NCBI RefSeq assembly: GCF_026213295.1
Contig: NC_079415.1
Span: forward strand, 25,152,610-25,216,609
Direction: 5' to 3'
DNA length: 64,000 bases
From: Gadus chalcogrammus
Lineage: Eukaryota > Chordata > Actinopteri > Gadiformes > Gadidae
The position numbers and the translations under genes are program-made. The notes under the pieces were generated by a model that worked only from the letters and a program-made list of their open reading frames with translations, had not been told where the DNA came from and made no database searches. Below are positions 10,210 through 20,203 of this stretch, piece by piece. How positions within the stretch are numbered: position 1 is the stretch's first letter; every line of letters starts with the position of its first letter.

Positions 10210-13200
10210 TCGCCGGGGCGGGCGTATTAACCGGCCACAACGGCTGCGTCGTACAGGGGGTCGAGGAGCCACGGTTGCGGCAGGCGTCCCGCCATGACAC
10301 GGGTATGGGGCATGGAGTGTGGGAGTTCCGGTAGGGAGGGGAGCAGGGGGCAGGGCCGGTAGGGGCAGAGCTGGAGGTCGTCCGCGTCGCGGGGGCTGAG
10401 CCAAGTGAATGGGCCTGGCCAGGTCCAAGTGAGCTGGCTTGAGGCGGTCAATGGAGAGTCGCTCCGGCCTGCCACCCATGTCCACCACAAAATGTTTGTC
10501 CCCCGTCTCCAAAACCCGGAACGGGCCCTCGTAGGGCGGGCGTAGCGGTCCCCTGTGGGCGTCGTGGCGAATTAAAACGTAGGCAGCCGTGCGAAGCCCA
10601 GCGGGGATGTGCGACTGAGGGAGGCCGTGACGGGAAGTGGGGACACGTGCGAAAAGCCTCGCATTGTCCAGTAGCGTGGACCGCTGGAGGGTGGCAGACC
10701 AAGGAACGTTGGTGCCAGGGACGAAATCCCCTGGAACCCGCAGCGGCTGGCCATAAACAAGCTATGCGGAGGAGGACTGTAGGTCTTCCTTTGGTGCAGT
10801 CCTGATGCCAAGCAGTACCCACGGGAGCTTGTCGACCCAGTTGCTGTCTTTGAGGCTGGCACGAAGAGCAGCCTTCATCGACCTATGAAATTGCTCACAG
10901 AGTCCGTTAGCCTGTGGGTGATATGCGGTAGTGTGGTGGAGTTTCACCCCGAGGCTCTGTGCGACAGCGCTCCACAGCTCAGAAGTAAACTGCGCGCCCC
11001 GGTCGGAGGATATGTCGGAAGGAGTGCCGAAACGGGCAACCCAGGTGCTGATAAATGCCCGTGTCATTTCGACAGATGCTAGCGACGTCAGTGGCACAGC
11101 CTCAGGCCAACGGGTGGTCCTCTCAACTATGGTCAACAGGTAGGTGAAACCGTGAGAGGAGGGCAGAGGGCCGACCAGATCCACGTTGACATGGTCAAAA
11201 CGTCTCTCCGGCACTGGGAACAACTCCAACGGGGCTTTAGTGTGGCGGTGCACTTTGGCCCGCTGGCACTCCAGACAGGTGTTAGCCCAGTCCCTAACGT
11301 CCTTCTTGAGGCCGTGCCAAACAAACCTAGCGGCCACCAATCTCCGTGACACTTTCGAACCTGGGTGGGAGAGACCATGGATGGCATCAAAAACTTGTCG
11401 TCTCCACACCGTGGGAATGATTGGACGAGGACTGCCTGTGGAGACGTCACACAGGAGCGTGGTGCCGGCATCGCCAAAAACCACATCCTCTATTTTCAGC
11501 CCTGTAGTCGAGGTCCTCAGGAGTTGCACGTCTGGGTCTTTGGTCTGGTCCGCTGCAATGCGGTTGTAATCCAAACCAAGATGGACCGCTCCTACCACAG
11601 CCCGTGACAGGCAGTCCTCCACCTGGTTGTCCTTACCGGCAACGTGCTGTAAATCCGTGGTGAACTCGGAAATGTAGGACAGATGACGTTGCACGCGGGC
11701 GGACCACGGCTCAGCCACCTTGGCCATGGCGAAAGTCAGCGGCTTGTGGTCGACAAAAGCGGTGAAGTGCCGACCTTCCAACAGGGAACGAAAGTGTCTG
11801 ATGGCGAGGTAGAGACCAAGCAGCTCCCGGTCGAAAGTGCTGTACTTCCGCTCGTTGGGACGCAACTGACGGCTGAAGAAGGCAAGTGGCTGCCAGGCCC
11901 CGCCCACCCACTGCTCGTAGACAGCACCGACAGCGTAGTCTGAGGCGTCCGAGGTGATGGCGATGGAGGCCGTGGGAGAAGGATGTGCCAGCATGGTGGC
12001 GTTCGCCAGGGCCGCCTTAGTGGCAACAAAAGCCTTGTCCCTGCTCTCAGTCCAGTCCACAGCGTGCTTGGGATTACCTTGCATGAGGATGCAAGGGTTG
12101 CATGAGCTGGGCGGCTCGAGGGATGAAACGGTGGTAAAAATTCACCATGTCGAGGAACTCCTGCAGGGACTTGACAGTGAGCGGGCGTGGGAACTGCGCG
12201 ACCGCCTCCACCTTTGATGGGAGAGGGGCTGCACCGTCCCTAGTGACTCTGTGTCCCAGGAAATCGATGACGGAGAGACCAAACTGGCACTTGGCTGGGT
12301 TGACAATTAGCCCATGTTGGCTGAGCCGCTCAAAAAGTGTCCGGAGGTGCGCCAGGTGCTGAGATTTGGACGCGCTCGCCACTAGGATGTCATCCAAGTA
12401 CACGAAAATAAAAGGCAGCTCCCGCAAAACAGAGTCCATGAGGCGTTGAAAAGATTGAGCTGCGTCCGCAGGAACTCAAACAGACCAAACGGTGTGATCA
12501 CTGCTGTTTTGGGAACATCCAGTGGGTGTTCAGGCACCTGAAATATCCCCGGACAAGGTCCACCTTGGAAAAAATCACCATACCAGCCAGGTGTGCTGAA
12601 AAATCCTGAATATTCGGCACTGGGTACCGGTCAGGCGTCGTTGCCTCATTTAGCCGCCGGTAGTTGCCACACGGGCGCCAGCCGCCGCCGGGTTTGGGGA
12701 CGATGTGGAGGGGTGAGGCCCACGGGCTGTCGGACCGGCGGACTATACCCAGGCGCTCCATGTTTGCAAACTCAGCCCTTGCAACGGCAAGCTTGGTCGG
12801 GTCGAGGCGCCGAGCACGGGCGTAGGCGGGTGGACCAGTAGTGGTGAGATGGTGCTCCACACCATGCTTCACAGCAGACGCAGAGAAAGTAGGCTGAGTG
12901 AGGGCTGGGAAACCGGCAAGCAGACGGTGGAAGTCATCTGAGGCGGAGAGCATGCTAGACAGTCGTATGGAGTCAGCCCCGCTGAGCGTGCACGCATATG
13001 AACAAAACGGCGGTTCTTGACATCCACCAACAGTCCATGCGCACACAAAAAATCAGCGCCGAGGAGGGGAACGGAGACCTTTGCTGTAACAAAGTCCCAG
13101 CCAAACCGGTGGCCTCGAAAACACAACTCAATGTACCTTGTTCCATAGGTACGGATGGGGCTACAATTAGCAGCTTCCATAGGGGGGCCGTGGCTGTCGG

Positions 13201-13390
13201 TCACCATGTCCAAGCAGGAAGCAGGCAGGACGCTCCTCTGTGCTCCCGTGTCGCACAGGAACCGCCGTCCGGAGATGCTGTCGCGGATGAAAAGCAGCCT
13301 GCCAGCACGGCCGACGCTTATGGCCACTACCGAGCGCCGGCCCTGGCGTTTCCCAACCCGCCGTAACTGCATGGAGGAAGGCATTTAAGA
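10210..13390 (-). pseudogene. pol: Gypsy pol: protease, RT, RNase H, integrase, with frame breaks
   Basis: The first frame (13384 downward) gives an aspartic protease with CDTGAQRSVLPAS and LLGAD. The next (from about 13046) gives the RT fingers with FSKVDLVRGY near 12550, where the frame breaks. RT continues at 12439-12074 with the catalytic motif IFVYLDDIL and breaks again near 12080. A 440-residue frame (12084-10762) follows with RNase H (SDASDYAVGA), the integrase zinc knuckle (H-H...C-LEC) and the integrase core: aspartates in NVDLVGPLP and SSDRGAQF and the glutamate after QANGLC. An in-frame TAG at 10762-10764 separates a last block (to about 10210) with the C-terminal GPFRVLETGDKHFVVD region. 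The motifs are well kept, but the polyprotein is interrupted at least three times. Confidence 0.9.
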
Positions 13391-13935
13391 GCCTTCGGTC
13401 CAAACTTCGCATGATAGAAACACATGCCGGAAGATCTCTGCGGGCCTGAAGACTGCTGGGGGTCAGAAGACTGCTGCCGACGAGAAGTGGTGGCAGCGAC
13501 GAGCGTGGAGTCGTCCAGTGTCATAGGAGCAATGTGCGCGGGAAAAAATGCAGCCACACAGTGCCCTTGACCTGCCAGGAAAAATGTATCAGCTTCTTCA
13601 GCCAGCCTCCGACAGTCAGTGATCATGGTGTTGGCTAAAGCCGCCCTCACTTGGGAAGGCAGTTGACGCAGGAAAAGCTGAACAAAAAGAAAATCGGGTT
13701 CATGCTTACCCATGAGATCCAGCATACGGTCCATGAGCTCAGACGGTTTGCTGCCACCGAGCCCTTGAAGTGAGAAAAGCCTGCTGGCTCTCTCAGTGTC
13801 CGACAGTCAAAGGTCTTTAACAGGTGGGCTTTGAGTGCCGCATACTTCTCCCTTGCCGGAGGATTTTTAAGGAGGCTCACCACTCTGGATGCTGTTGAAT
13901 TTCCGAGAGCTGACACAACACAACTTACACCCTAC
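13327..13935 (-). pseudogene. gag: Gypsy gag fragment
   Basis: Two overlapping frames (13916-13647 and 13734-13327) together cover the capsid-like middle and end of a fish Gypsy gag: SALGNSTASRVVSLL at the start, then LMGKHEPDFLFVQLFLRQLP, and near the end CFYHAKFGPKALKC, the degenerate Cys-rich motif seen in this gag class. A frameshift lies near 13740-13790. The N-terminal part is missing because the element stops at about 13935. The protein would package the element RNA; here it is not translatable as a whole. Confidence 0.75.
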
Positions 13936-13974
13936 ACAGCTGGTAGGGTGTAAAATCCCTTTTACACCCTACCA
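13925..13974. repeat. triple inverted/direct repeat at the Gypsy-hAT junction
   Basis: TTACACCCTAC (13925-13935) is followed by its reverse complement (13943-13953) and then by the direct copy again (13962-13972). The second pair extends to perfect 15-nt arms, TGGTAGGGTGTAAAA at 13941-13955 and its complement at 13960-13974, around TCCC. This lies exactly where Gypsy gag stops and hAT coding sequence begins, as expected of a template-switching or microhomology repair scar. Confidence 0.8.
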
Positions 13975-14025
13975 GGTAGGAAGACCGTCTCCAAGGTCCT
14001 GGTTCCTCGGCTTTATGCCACCTGC

Positions 14026-15662
14026 CATGCCGGAGTCAAGGAGAGAGTGGGACACGCTGCAGCTGTGTGTCTGACAACAGACTGTTGGACATCCAGGACG
14101 ACCCATAGCTATATGTCCGTGACATGCCATTTCGTGGAGAATTACGAAATGGTCAGCTGTCTCCTGGATTGTTTTCAATTCAGTGAGCGACACAAAGCGG
14201 CAATTTGTCCGGACATCTTTTGAGGATCACGCGGGAGTGGGAGATCCAGGACAAGGTGGTCGCCTGCGTTTTAGATGGAGCGTCGAATATAACCTTGGCG
14301 ATTCAGAAATGCCGATGGAAGCACCTGCATTGTTTTGCCCATACATTGAATCTGATAGTTAGGGGGGGGTTGAAAAAGCTGTCAGAAACAGTGGATAAGG
14401 TCAAACAAATTGCGGACCACTTCGATCGAAGCTCCTTGTCGGCGGAGAAGCTAAGGGCCACTCTGCTTCAAATGGGTCAGCCAGACCTGAAGGTTCTGCA
14501 GGATTGCCCCACCCGGTGGAACTCAACCTTTTACATGTTGAAGCGTTTTGTGAGACTGAGGGATGCCATCATCACCACCCTGGCTTTGGTGAATCCAGCA
14601 GTGACCACCTTGACCCATGATGAGTGGGCGGCCATTGAAGAGGCATGCGAGGTGCTTCAGCCATATGAAGAGGTGACAGTGGAGATCAGTGGAGAAGGGT
14701 ATGTATTCAATCTATTTATTTAATTTATGTAATTAAATTCATTGGGGAATAATAAATGACATGACATATATGACACATGGTAATGGCAATACATAGATAA
14801 AAGGTCAATAGATAAAAATATGGTCAATAAACAGATATACATACATAGTATTTTAATAAATACATAAATACATGGATAATAAATAGATAAACAAATTCAT
14901 AAATATTTTATTTATAACACATTTAAAAAAGGTTCCACATAACAAAGATGACCCACTGTAACTGTGTCCTTTCTGTGTCCTATCTGTAGCTACGTCACTG
15001 CCTCCAAAATCATTCTTTTGGCACGGGGTCTGCAGAGGGTCAATGCAAACCACCTGAGGTCCGGATGCTTCAAGCAGCCTGTGGTGGTGTCACTTTTAAC
15101 CGCACTCAATGCTGAGATGGCAAAGCATTTCCATAGGATCGAGTTCAACGCCTTGCTGTCTGAATCCTCCATCCTTGACCCCAGATTCAAGAGGAAGTCC
15201 TTCTCTGATGACCAGGCAGCCACCGAGGCCATCCAAAGGCTCACAACTGCTGCAGCACAGGTGACCATCTCCAATCCATCCCAGCAGGAAGCTCTGGTGG
15301 AAGAAGGAGCTGCGGGGGGACAAGCCACAGAGGAGAGCATGGTCTGGGGTGACTTCGACGAGCAGGTCTCAGGGCTTGTTAGTCACCTTAGTGCAGGTGC
15401 GGAAGCGACCCTCGAGATCCGGTCCTTCCTGCAAGAGGCACTGATCCCTAGGTCCTCCAACCCTCTGACCTGGTGGAAAAGTAGATCGTTGATCTATCCG
15501 CGGCTCACTCAGCTGATGCTGGAGAGATTGTCTGTGGTCGCCACGTCAGTGCCATCTGAACGCGTGTTCAGCAAGATGGGGCTGATCATTTCAGAGAGGC
15601 GCAGCCGTCTGTCTCCCTCCAAGGCGCAACAAGTGATGTTCCTGAATGCGAACCTGAAGTGA
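14026..15662 (+). pseudogene. hAT transposase (ZBED-type) lacking its N-terminus, one intron
   Basis: Coding similarity begins at about 14026. The first catalytic block is CLTTDCWTSRTTHSY; a frame break follows near 14200. The main frame then runs GHLLRITREWEIQ...VLDGASN (second acidic residue) and HCFAHTLNL. Exon 1 ends at 14698 (GT at 14699) and exon 2 starts at 14990 after a TAG acceptor. Removing this 291-bp intron restores continuous GEGYVTASK. Exon 2 ends with the hAT C-terminal dimerisation domain (PLTWWKSRS, then SVPSERVFSKMGLI) and a stop at 15660-15662. The BED finger is absent, replaced by the Gypsy element. Most likely this is the transposase of the surrounding 9059-16670 element. 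Confidence 0.85.
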
Positions 15663-15777
15663 ACATTCAGGCTTCTTCAGTTCCCAGAGGCTCTTGGGTT
15701 TTGTTTCTGCCATCACTGTTGGTCAAAGGACAAAAATGTTTGTTAAATGGCAATGTTCGGTTTTGTTCCCTACCCCC

Positions 15778-15852
15778 GAGGATGGACACTGGGTTACAGC
15801 GCCCCTCACAACCCCCCCACCTGAGAATGGACACTGGGTTACAGCGCCCCTC

Positions 15853-15887
<35 letters not shown>

Positions 15888-15920
15888 AGGATGGACACTG
15901 GGTTACAGCGCCCCTCACAA
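15778..15920. repeat. three copies of an about 33-bp unit with a poly(C) tract
   Basis: The unit containing ATGGACACTGGGTTACAG and GCGCCCCTCA occurs at 15778-15812, 15822-15853 and 15887-15920. Copies 2 and 3 are separated by a run of about 34 C. It lies in the 3' untranslated part of the hAT element. The poly(C) length is likely to be variable. Confidence 0.85.
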
Positions 15921-16440
15921 CCAACAACCTCACAATATTTTGTCTTTATTATTTTGTCAGAATGCTTAGTTTGTATGTGAAAATCACAATAAAATGGAGG
16001 TAGGTTATAGTTATAACTAGGCTATACTTAGTTAGCTTCAACGATACATGAAGTAAACATACTTGGAACGTCCATGTAGGCCTACGCAGCAGCACTATGC
16101 GCAGATGCCGCATGAGATGCCGCATGATATGCCGCACGGCATATCATTATTAACTAACGCATTATCTGAGGTAAAGTAAAGCCTCAGGTGGTTCGTGACA
16201 TTTTCGTTACATGTCGAGTTTACATTTTAGGGTTAGGGTTACACATTGTTCGTTTATCTCGGGTATTTTTTTTATATATACAATTAACGATATGGACTCA
16301 CCTTTCAGGATAAAGTCAGCAGCTGATGACCGACTTAAGTTCCACGATCCTTTGAGAGTCTGAGTCTGACTGACTCAGAGTCAGCAGAACCGTGCACAAA
16401 CACATTCCATGACCATGATTCGATTCACCATTCGATTCAC

Positions 16441-16476
16441 CGGAAACTCGACTGAACCAGTTCAGTCGAGTTTCCG
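16441..16476. repeat. 17-bp perfect hairpin in the hAT 3' subterminal region
   Basis: The arms CGGAAACTCGACTGAAC (16441-16457) and its reverse complement (16460-16476) are separated by two bases. The motif family (GAACCGGTTC-like and CGGAAAC) recurs around 16540-16640, consistent with subterminal transposase-binding repeats, which is inference. Confidence 0.65.
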
Positions 16477-17890
16477 GTAGCACTGAGTCTGATTGACTCA
16501 GTGGAGAACCATGCAATGGGTGCATTCCATGATGCGATTTACCGCTACCGGAAACGGAAACGGAAACTGGACTGAACGAACAAACGAACGAACGATTCGC
16601 GAACGACTCATCTTGGCGAACTGACTGACGCGAACTGGTTCACGTAAACGAATCATTGAATCCACCACTAGTCTGCACGCGTCCGAGATAACTGTAAATT
16701 AGTAGGCTACTAGTACGTTTGCAGGCTAACGTTAAAATAATTCTTAATTTAGAGAGATGGCAGCTGCGGTAGTTCGTAATTGGACCTTCGAGGAGACAAA
16801 TGTCCTCTTGGAAATTCTCAAGGAACAAGATATCTTCCGAAGGATGGACCAGAGAAAGGTTCGACATAGCAACCTTTTAAAAGATGTGCATCAAAAGTTT
16901 AAGGATGCGGGCTATAGTCGCTCAATTGAGCAGATGAAAAACCGTTGGAAGGTATTGAAGGCATCTTACAACAAGGCCAAACAAGCAGTTGACAGGAGTG
17001 GTGCGGCTCCAACCAATTTTCCATTCTTTGAAAAAATTAACAGTTTCATCGGAGGACGGCCAATATTCAACGTGGAGGAAAATGGAGTTGATATTGGTTT
17101 TAGAACGGACGAGGACGTGAATGTAACATCCTCTGGTAAGTTGTCACCGTTGTTAAAAGGTTTAGGATAAATTCATGGGTACCCATGACTTATTGCTTGC
17201 TTTTTAGCGATGGTTTGAGGTTGGCTGATAATACATTAGAGTAGCCTACTTAATGTTATTTCAAGTAGGCTATCACATACATCCCATGTTAGTTCTTAAC
17301 ACGTAGGCCTATGTATTCTGTGGTAGATGATGATGATAGTGACGGCAATGACGCTGTTGGCAACGATCCGGAGTCAATAGCAGAGAAGACCTCCAACGTT
17401 GCCCTTCCTGCTTCAAAATAAAAGAGTAAGCCACTGCCTCGGTAGAAAAATAATAAGCCTGTTAAATGTGGGGTTTAGATAAAGTTGACATTGTGAGCTA
17501 GGCTACGAGTCATCTGCTTTGTCCCATTGTCTTCCACATCATGCCTGATATAGACCTGTATGGTTTATAGACAAATCATGGGGTAGCCTATATTTAAAAA
17601 GAAAACAATAATAATTTCCAAAACCTTATTTCACTCTTTTTGTAGGAAAACAGGCATCTGGTTATGGCCGATTTCTCCAAAGCTGGACGGATGAACAAAA
17701 GGCTGCAATGGACAGAATGGAGCGAACACAGAGGCTGAATGAAGAGCGTGAGGAGAGGGTCATGTCCAGATTTTTGGAAGAAAGTGCTCGTTCAACCGAG
17801 CGTTTGGCAGGGCAGCTATTTGCGGGCCTCAGGTCATTGCTTCCCCAACCAACTCACCAGGCTCCAAAATTCAGCCCATTTTCTGCCCGC

Positions 17891-19486
17891 CAGTCTTATC
17901 CACACACCTACAACTACCCACTGGATAGGCCTAGATCGAACGAAAGTGCGACACATGATTCAGATCAAGCAAGTGCCCACCAGTCTTATTCACAACCCTA
18001 TAGCTACACATAGAGTAGGCCTAGATCAAGTGAAAGTGCCACACATGATACAGATCAAGCAAGTGCTCACCAGTCTTATTCACCCCTCTATAGCTACACA
18101 CAGAGTAGGCCTAGATCAAATGAAAGTGCCACACATGATTCAGATCCAGCAAGTGCTCACCAGTCTTACAGGGTTGCCAACAGTCACGCCCCTGGCGTGA
18201 CTCTCACGCTTTCACCATCAATCTCACGCTGTCACGCACACGCAAGAAATGTCACGCCAAAATAAAAAATCCTCCCGTTCATTTTCTGCGGGAGCAGACT
18301 AACAGCTGTATCATCTGCCTACCTACAACGTGATCAGTTGTAGCAGTATTCTCTGATCGTTGATTCGCTGAAAACCACGCACATGATACTAAGTTGCGTT
18401 TGAAAAGGTCAGAGAGAGTTCAGAGCCAGAGTCGGAGCCCACTGATGCGCGTTTGGGGATGGGTCGGTCGCGACCGATTCGTTCACAACGAATGAATCCC
18501 GAACGTGAACGACAAGAACTTGTTCCCCAAAACAAGAAGAACTGGTTCTTTGATTCTTTTTTTTTTAACATAAAACAAAAATATGGTTACGTAAACAAAA
18601 TATACAAACGAACAGAGCTTCGTCTCCCCGCCACCTTATATCGATTGAGTCTACAACGTTCTCAAAGATTCAGCCAATGAGAGGTAGCAATGGTGTTGCC
18701 ATGGCACCTGGGTAAACAAATGACAAGGTGGTACCGTCGAATTTGCGCGCTTTCTCTGTCTGACGTATCTTGGGTCATACCATTCGACGTGGGGCCACTA
18801 ATATATCCCCCTACATTTCCGAAAATAGACTTGACCTCCATCTGTTTATTGGATAAACGCATTTCCCAATCCCATGAGCCTTTTCTCCATTCTACGTCAA
18901 TTCAAGAACAAACAAAGAAATTAAACTGCAGTTCGTATTTTTTATTTATGACCATGAAAGTTCTGTAATGCCTGAATTATGAAGAATTAAATGTAAAGTA
19001 AAATAAAAATTATAAAAATAAAACCATGAATGACATATAGAGAGTAAGCAAGTGGTATAAATATTGGTGGGACATTTGCCTAAACAAAATAGTATATCTT
19101 GTCGATTTTCACAGGGGGTAGAGCCTAGCCCAGGGTATATCTTGGAATACTTGAGAATCGGGCGAGTGGCACTTTTAAATTCCCCAAATGATTCAAGGTG
19201 GCCCAGATTGTACATTTTGAAAAAGCGTTTCCATTCTTTAACTTTTTTTCATAGATGAGGCTTTATACTAAACGAGGACTATTTTGTATAAAACATTTTT
19301 TTAGGGTTAAGGGTCGTCCAAAAAATTAGCCGCTCACACTAATATTTTAGAGTCTCACTCCAGCCAAAGTCCCAAAGTTGGCAACCCTGGTCTTATTCAC
19401 CACCCTATAGCTACACACAGAGTAGGCCTAGATCAAATGAAAGTGACACATATGATTCAGATTACTGTCTTCATGACCTAGGCTAG
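17891..19486 (+). repeat. 90-bp tandem repeat encoding 30-residue units
   Basis: Units start at 17891, 17981, 18071 and 18161, spaced exactly 90 bp; the fourth is split by the insertion at 18169-19389. Each encodes a version of SY--PYSYTQSRPRS-ES followed by THDSDQASAHQ. The period is a multiple of three and the frame is kept, so the array expanded inside a coding sequence. Confidence 0.9.
18169..19389. mobile_element. 1.2-kb element inserted in the accessory gene, 6-bp target duplication
   Basis: The ends are CAGGGTTGCCAAC and GTTGGCAACCCTG, and both sides carry GTCTTA (18163-18168 and 19390-19395). The neighbouring 90-bp repeat units show the uninterrupted sequence, so the duplication can be measured as 6 bp. 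The interior is non-coding and includes a GAACGTGAACGACAAGAAC-type segment resembling the hAT at 9059. CAG...CTG ends suggest hAT, but hAT normally makes 8-bp duplications, so the class is uncertain. Confidence 0.85.
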
Positions 19487-20203
19487 CATTCTAAATTAAC
19501 TGGGAACTAGTAATATAAGTAAAAGAACAAGTTGTTGATGTGCAAAGTCATTGATTACATTTATTTCAGACATATCAATAAAAATCTAACATAGCAAAAA
19601 TACAAAAGAACATGAAAAAAAATGAACATGTTGAAATTATTTCTTAAATATGTTGTGTTACAATCCATCTATATACAATTTGCTATACTATATTCAGAAT
19701 TATATATAATTTCAAGCCATACATAAATACCATTTAATAGACTATATATTATTTATTTGTTTTTGTCATTTCTGTAATTTATACATGTAGGCCTATACAA
19801 TCTATATATCTAGTTTGGTAGCATGTTTAACAATTTATACATTTAATACAATCTATATCTATTTATATATAGCTATATACAATTTGATATGGGGTAGGCT
19901 ACATTAAAAAACAACAACCGGTTGTTCCCCATCAATGAATAAATTAATTAATAAGATGAGCAGATATTGATGTGAAAATATTGTTATTTATTGTATTTAT
20001 TGTTATTTATTAAATATTTATTCCACCATTATGTTCCCTTAACCATACGTGTTTCAATTAATAGAGATGACCACTGCGAAGGGGAAAGTGAGTGGCCATA
20101 TATCCTGTAACCACGGCCCTTTCGTGGTGGTTTCATGTTCATTAACATTTGCTGGCTGGGCAGGCTGAGGATAGATTCCGTCTGGAGTTGCAGCCTCTTC
20201 CAA
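19487..20203. other. AT-rich spacer between the two convergent Harbinger genes
   Basis: This lies between the stop of the accessory gene (+) and the stop of the transposase (-). It is very AT-rich with many TATATA and ATTTAT runs and AATAAA hexamers in both orientations, so it probably holds both polyadenylation regions. No gene is seen. Confidence 0.5.

Larger units (their letters stand above)
9790..13935 (-). mobile_element. Ty3/Gypsy LTR retrotransposon, 5' truncated
   Basis: On the minus strand the order is gag fragment, protease, reverse transcriptase, RNase H, integrase, then a G-rich tract (about 10161-10172) and the 3' LTR (9790-10159). The 5' LTR and the start of gag are absent; the element breaks off near 13935 at a fold-back junction next to the hAT transposase. 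Gag and pol contain several frame breaks and an in-frame stop. A solo LTR of the same family, with target duplication, lies at 24747-27957. Confidence 0.9.
9059..16670 (+). mobile_element. hAT transposon inserted in the Harbinger 5' region, itself holding a Gypsy element
   Basis: The ends are TAGTGGTGG and CCACCACTA. Flanks are GTCCGCAC (9051-9058) and GTCTGCAC (16671-16678), an 8-bp duplication with one mismatch. Both subterminal regions are rich in GAACGAAC/GTTCGTTC. The insertion lies between the Harbinger terminus and the start of its accessory gene. A hAT transposase with an intron (about 14026-15662) is most simply the protein of this element. Its BED-finger N-terminus is missing where the Gypsy element (9790-13935) abuts it. 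Confidence 0.8.
16757..19486 (+). pseudogene. Harbinger accessory DNA-binding protein (Myb/SANT-like), three exons, interrupted
   Basis: Exon 1 (16757-17135) starts at an ATG in AGAGATGG and encodes a Myb/SANT-like domain (WTFEETNVLLEILKEQ ... MKNRWKVLKASYNKAK). Exon 2 (17327-17425) is acidic (DDDDSDGND), and exon 3 starts at 17646. Donors are GTAAGT and GTAAGC, acceptors GTAG and GTAG. In Harbingers this partner protein binds DNA and escorts the transposase to the nucleus. Exon 3 carries an acidic/basic helix (MDRMERTQRLNEEREERV) and a tyrosine/serine-rich tail of 30-residue repeats. Damage: a TAA near the end of exon 2, a TAG at 18011-18013 inside the second repeat, and a 1.2-kb insertion at 18169. 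The frame resumes after the insertion and ends at 19484-19486 with YCLHDLG, taken as the original C-terminus. Confidence 0.85.

Noticed and set aside
10207..10862. Several long frames overlapping the end of Gypsy pol
   Set aside because: High-GC shadow frames; only the frame with the GPFRVLETG region continues the integrase.
15659..16003. Proline-rich frames after the hAT transposase
   Set aside because: Products of the poly(C) tract and the repeated GATGGACACTGGG unit.
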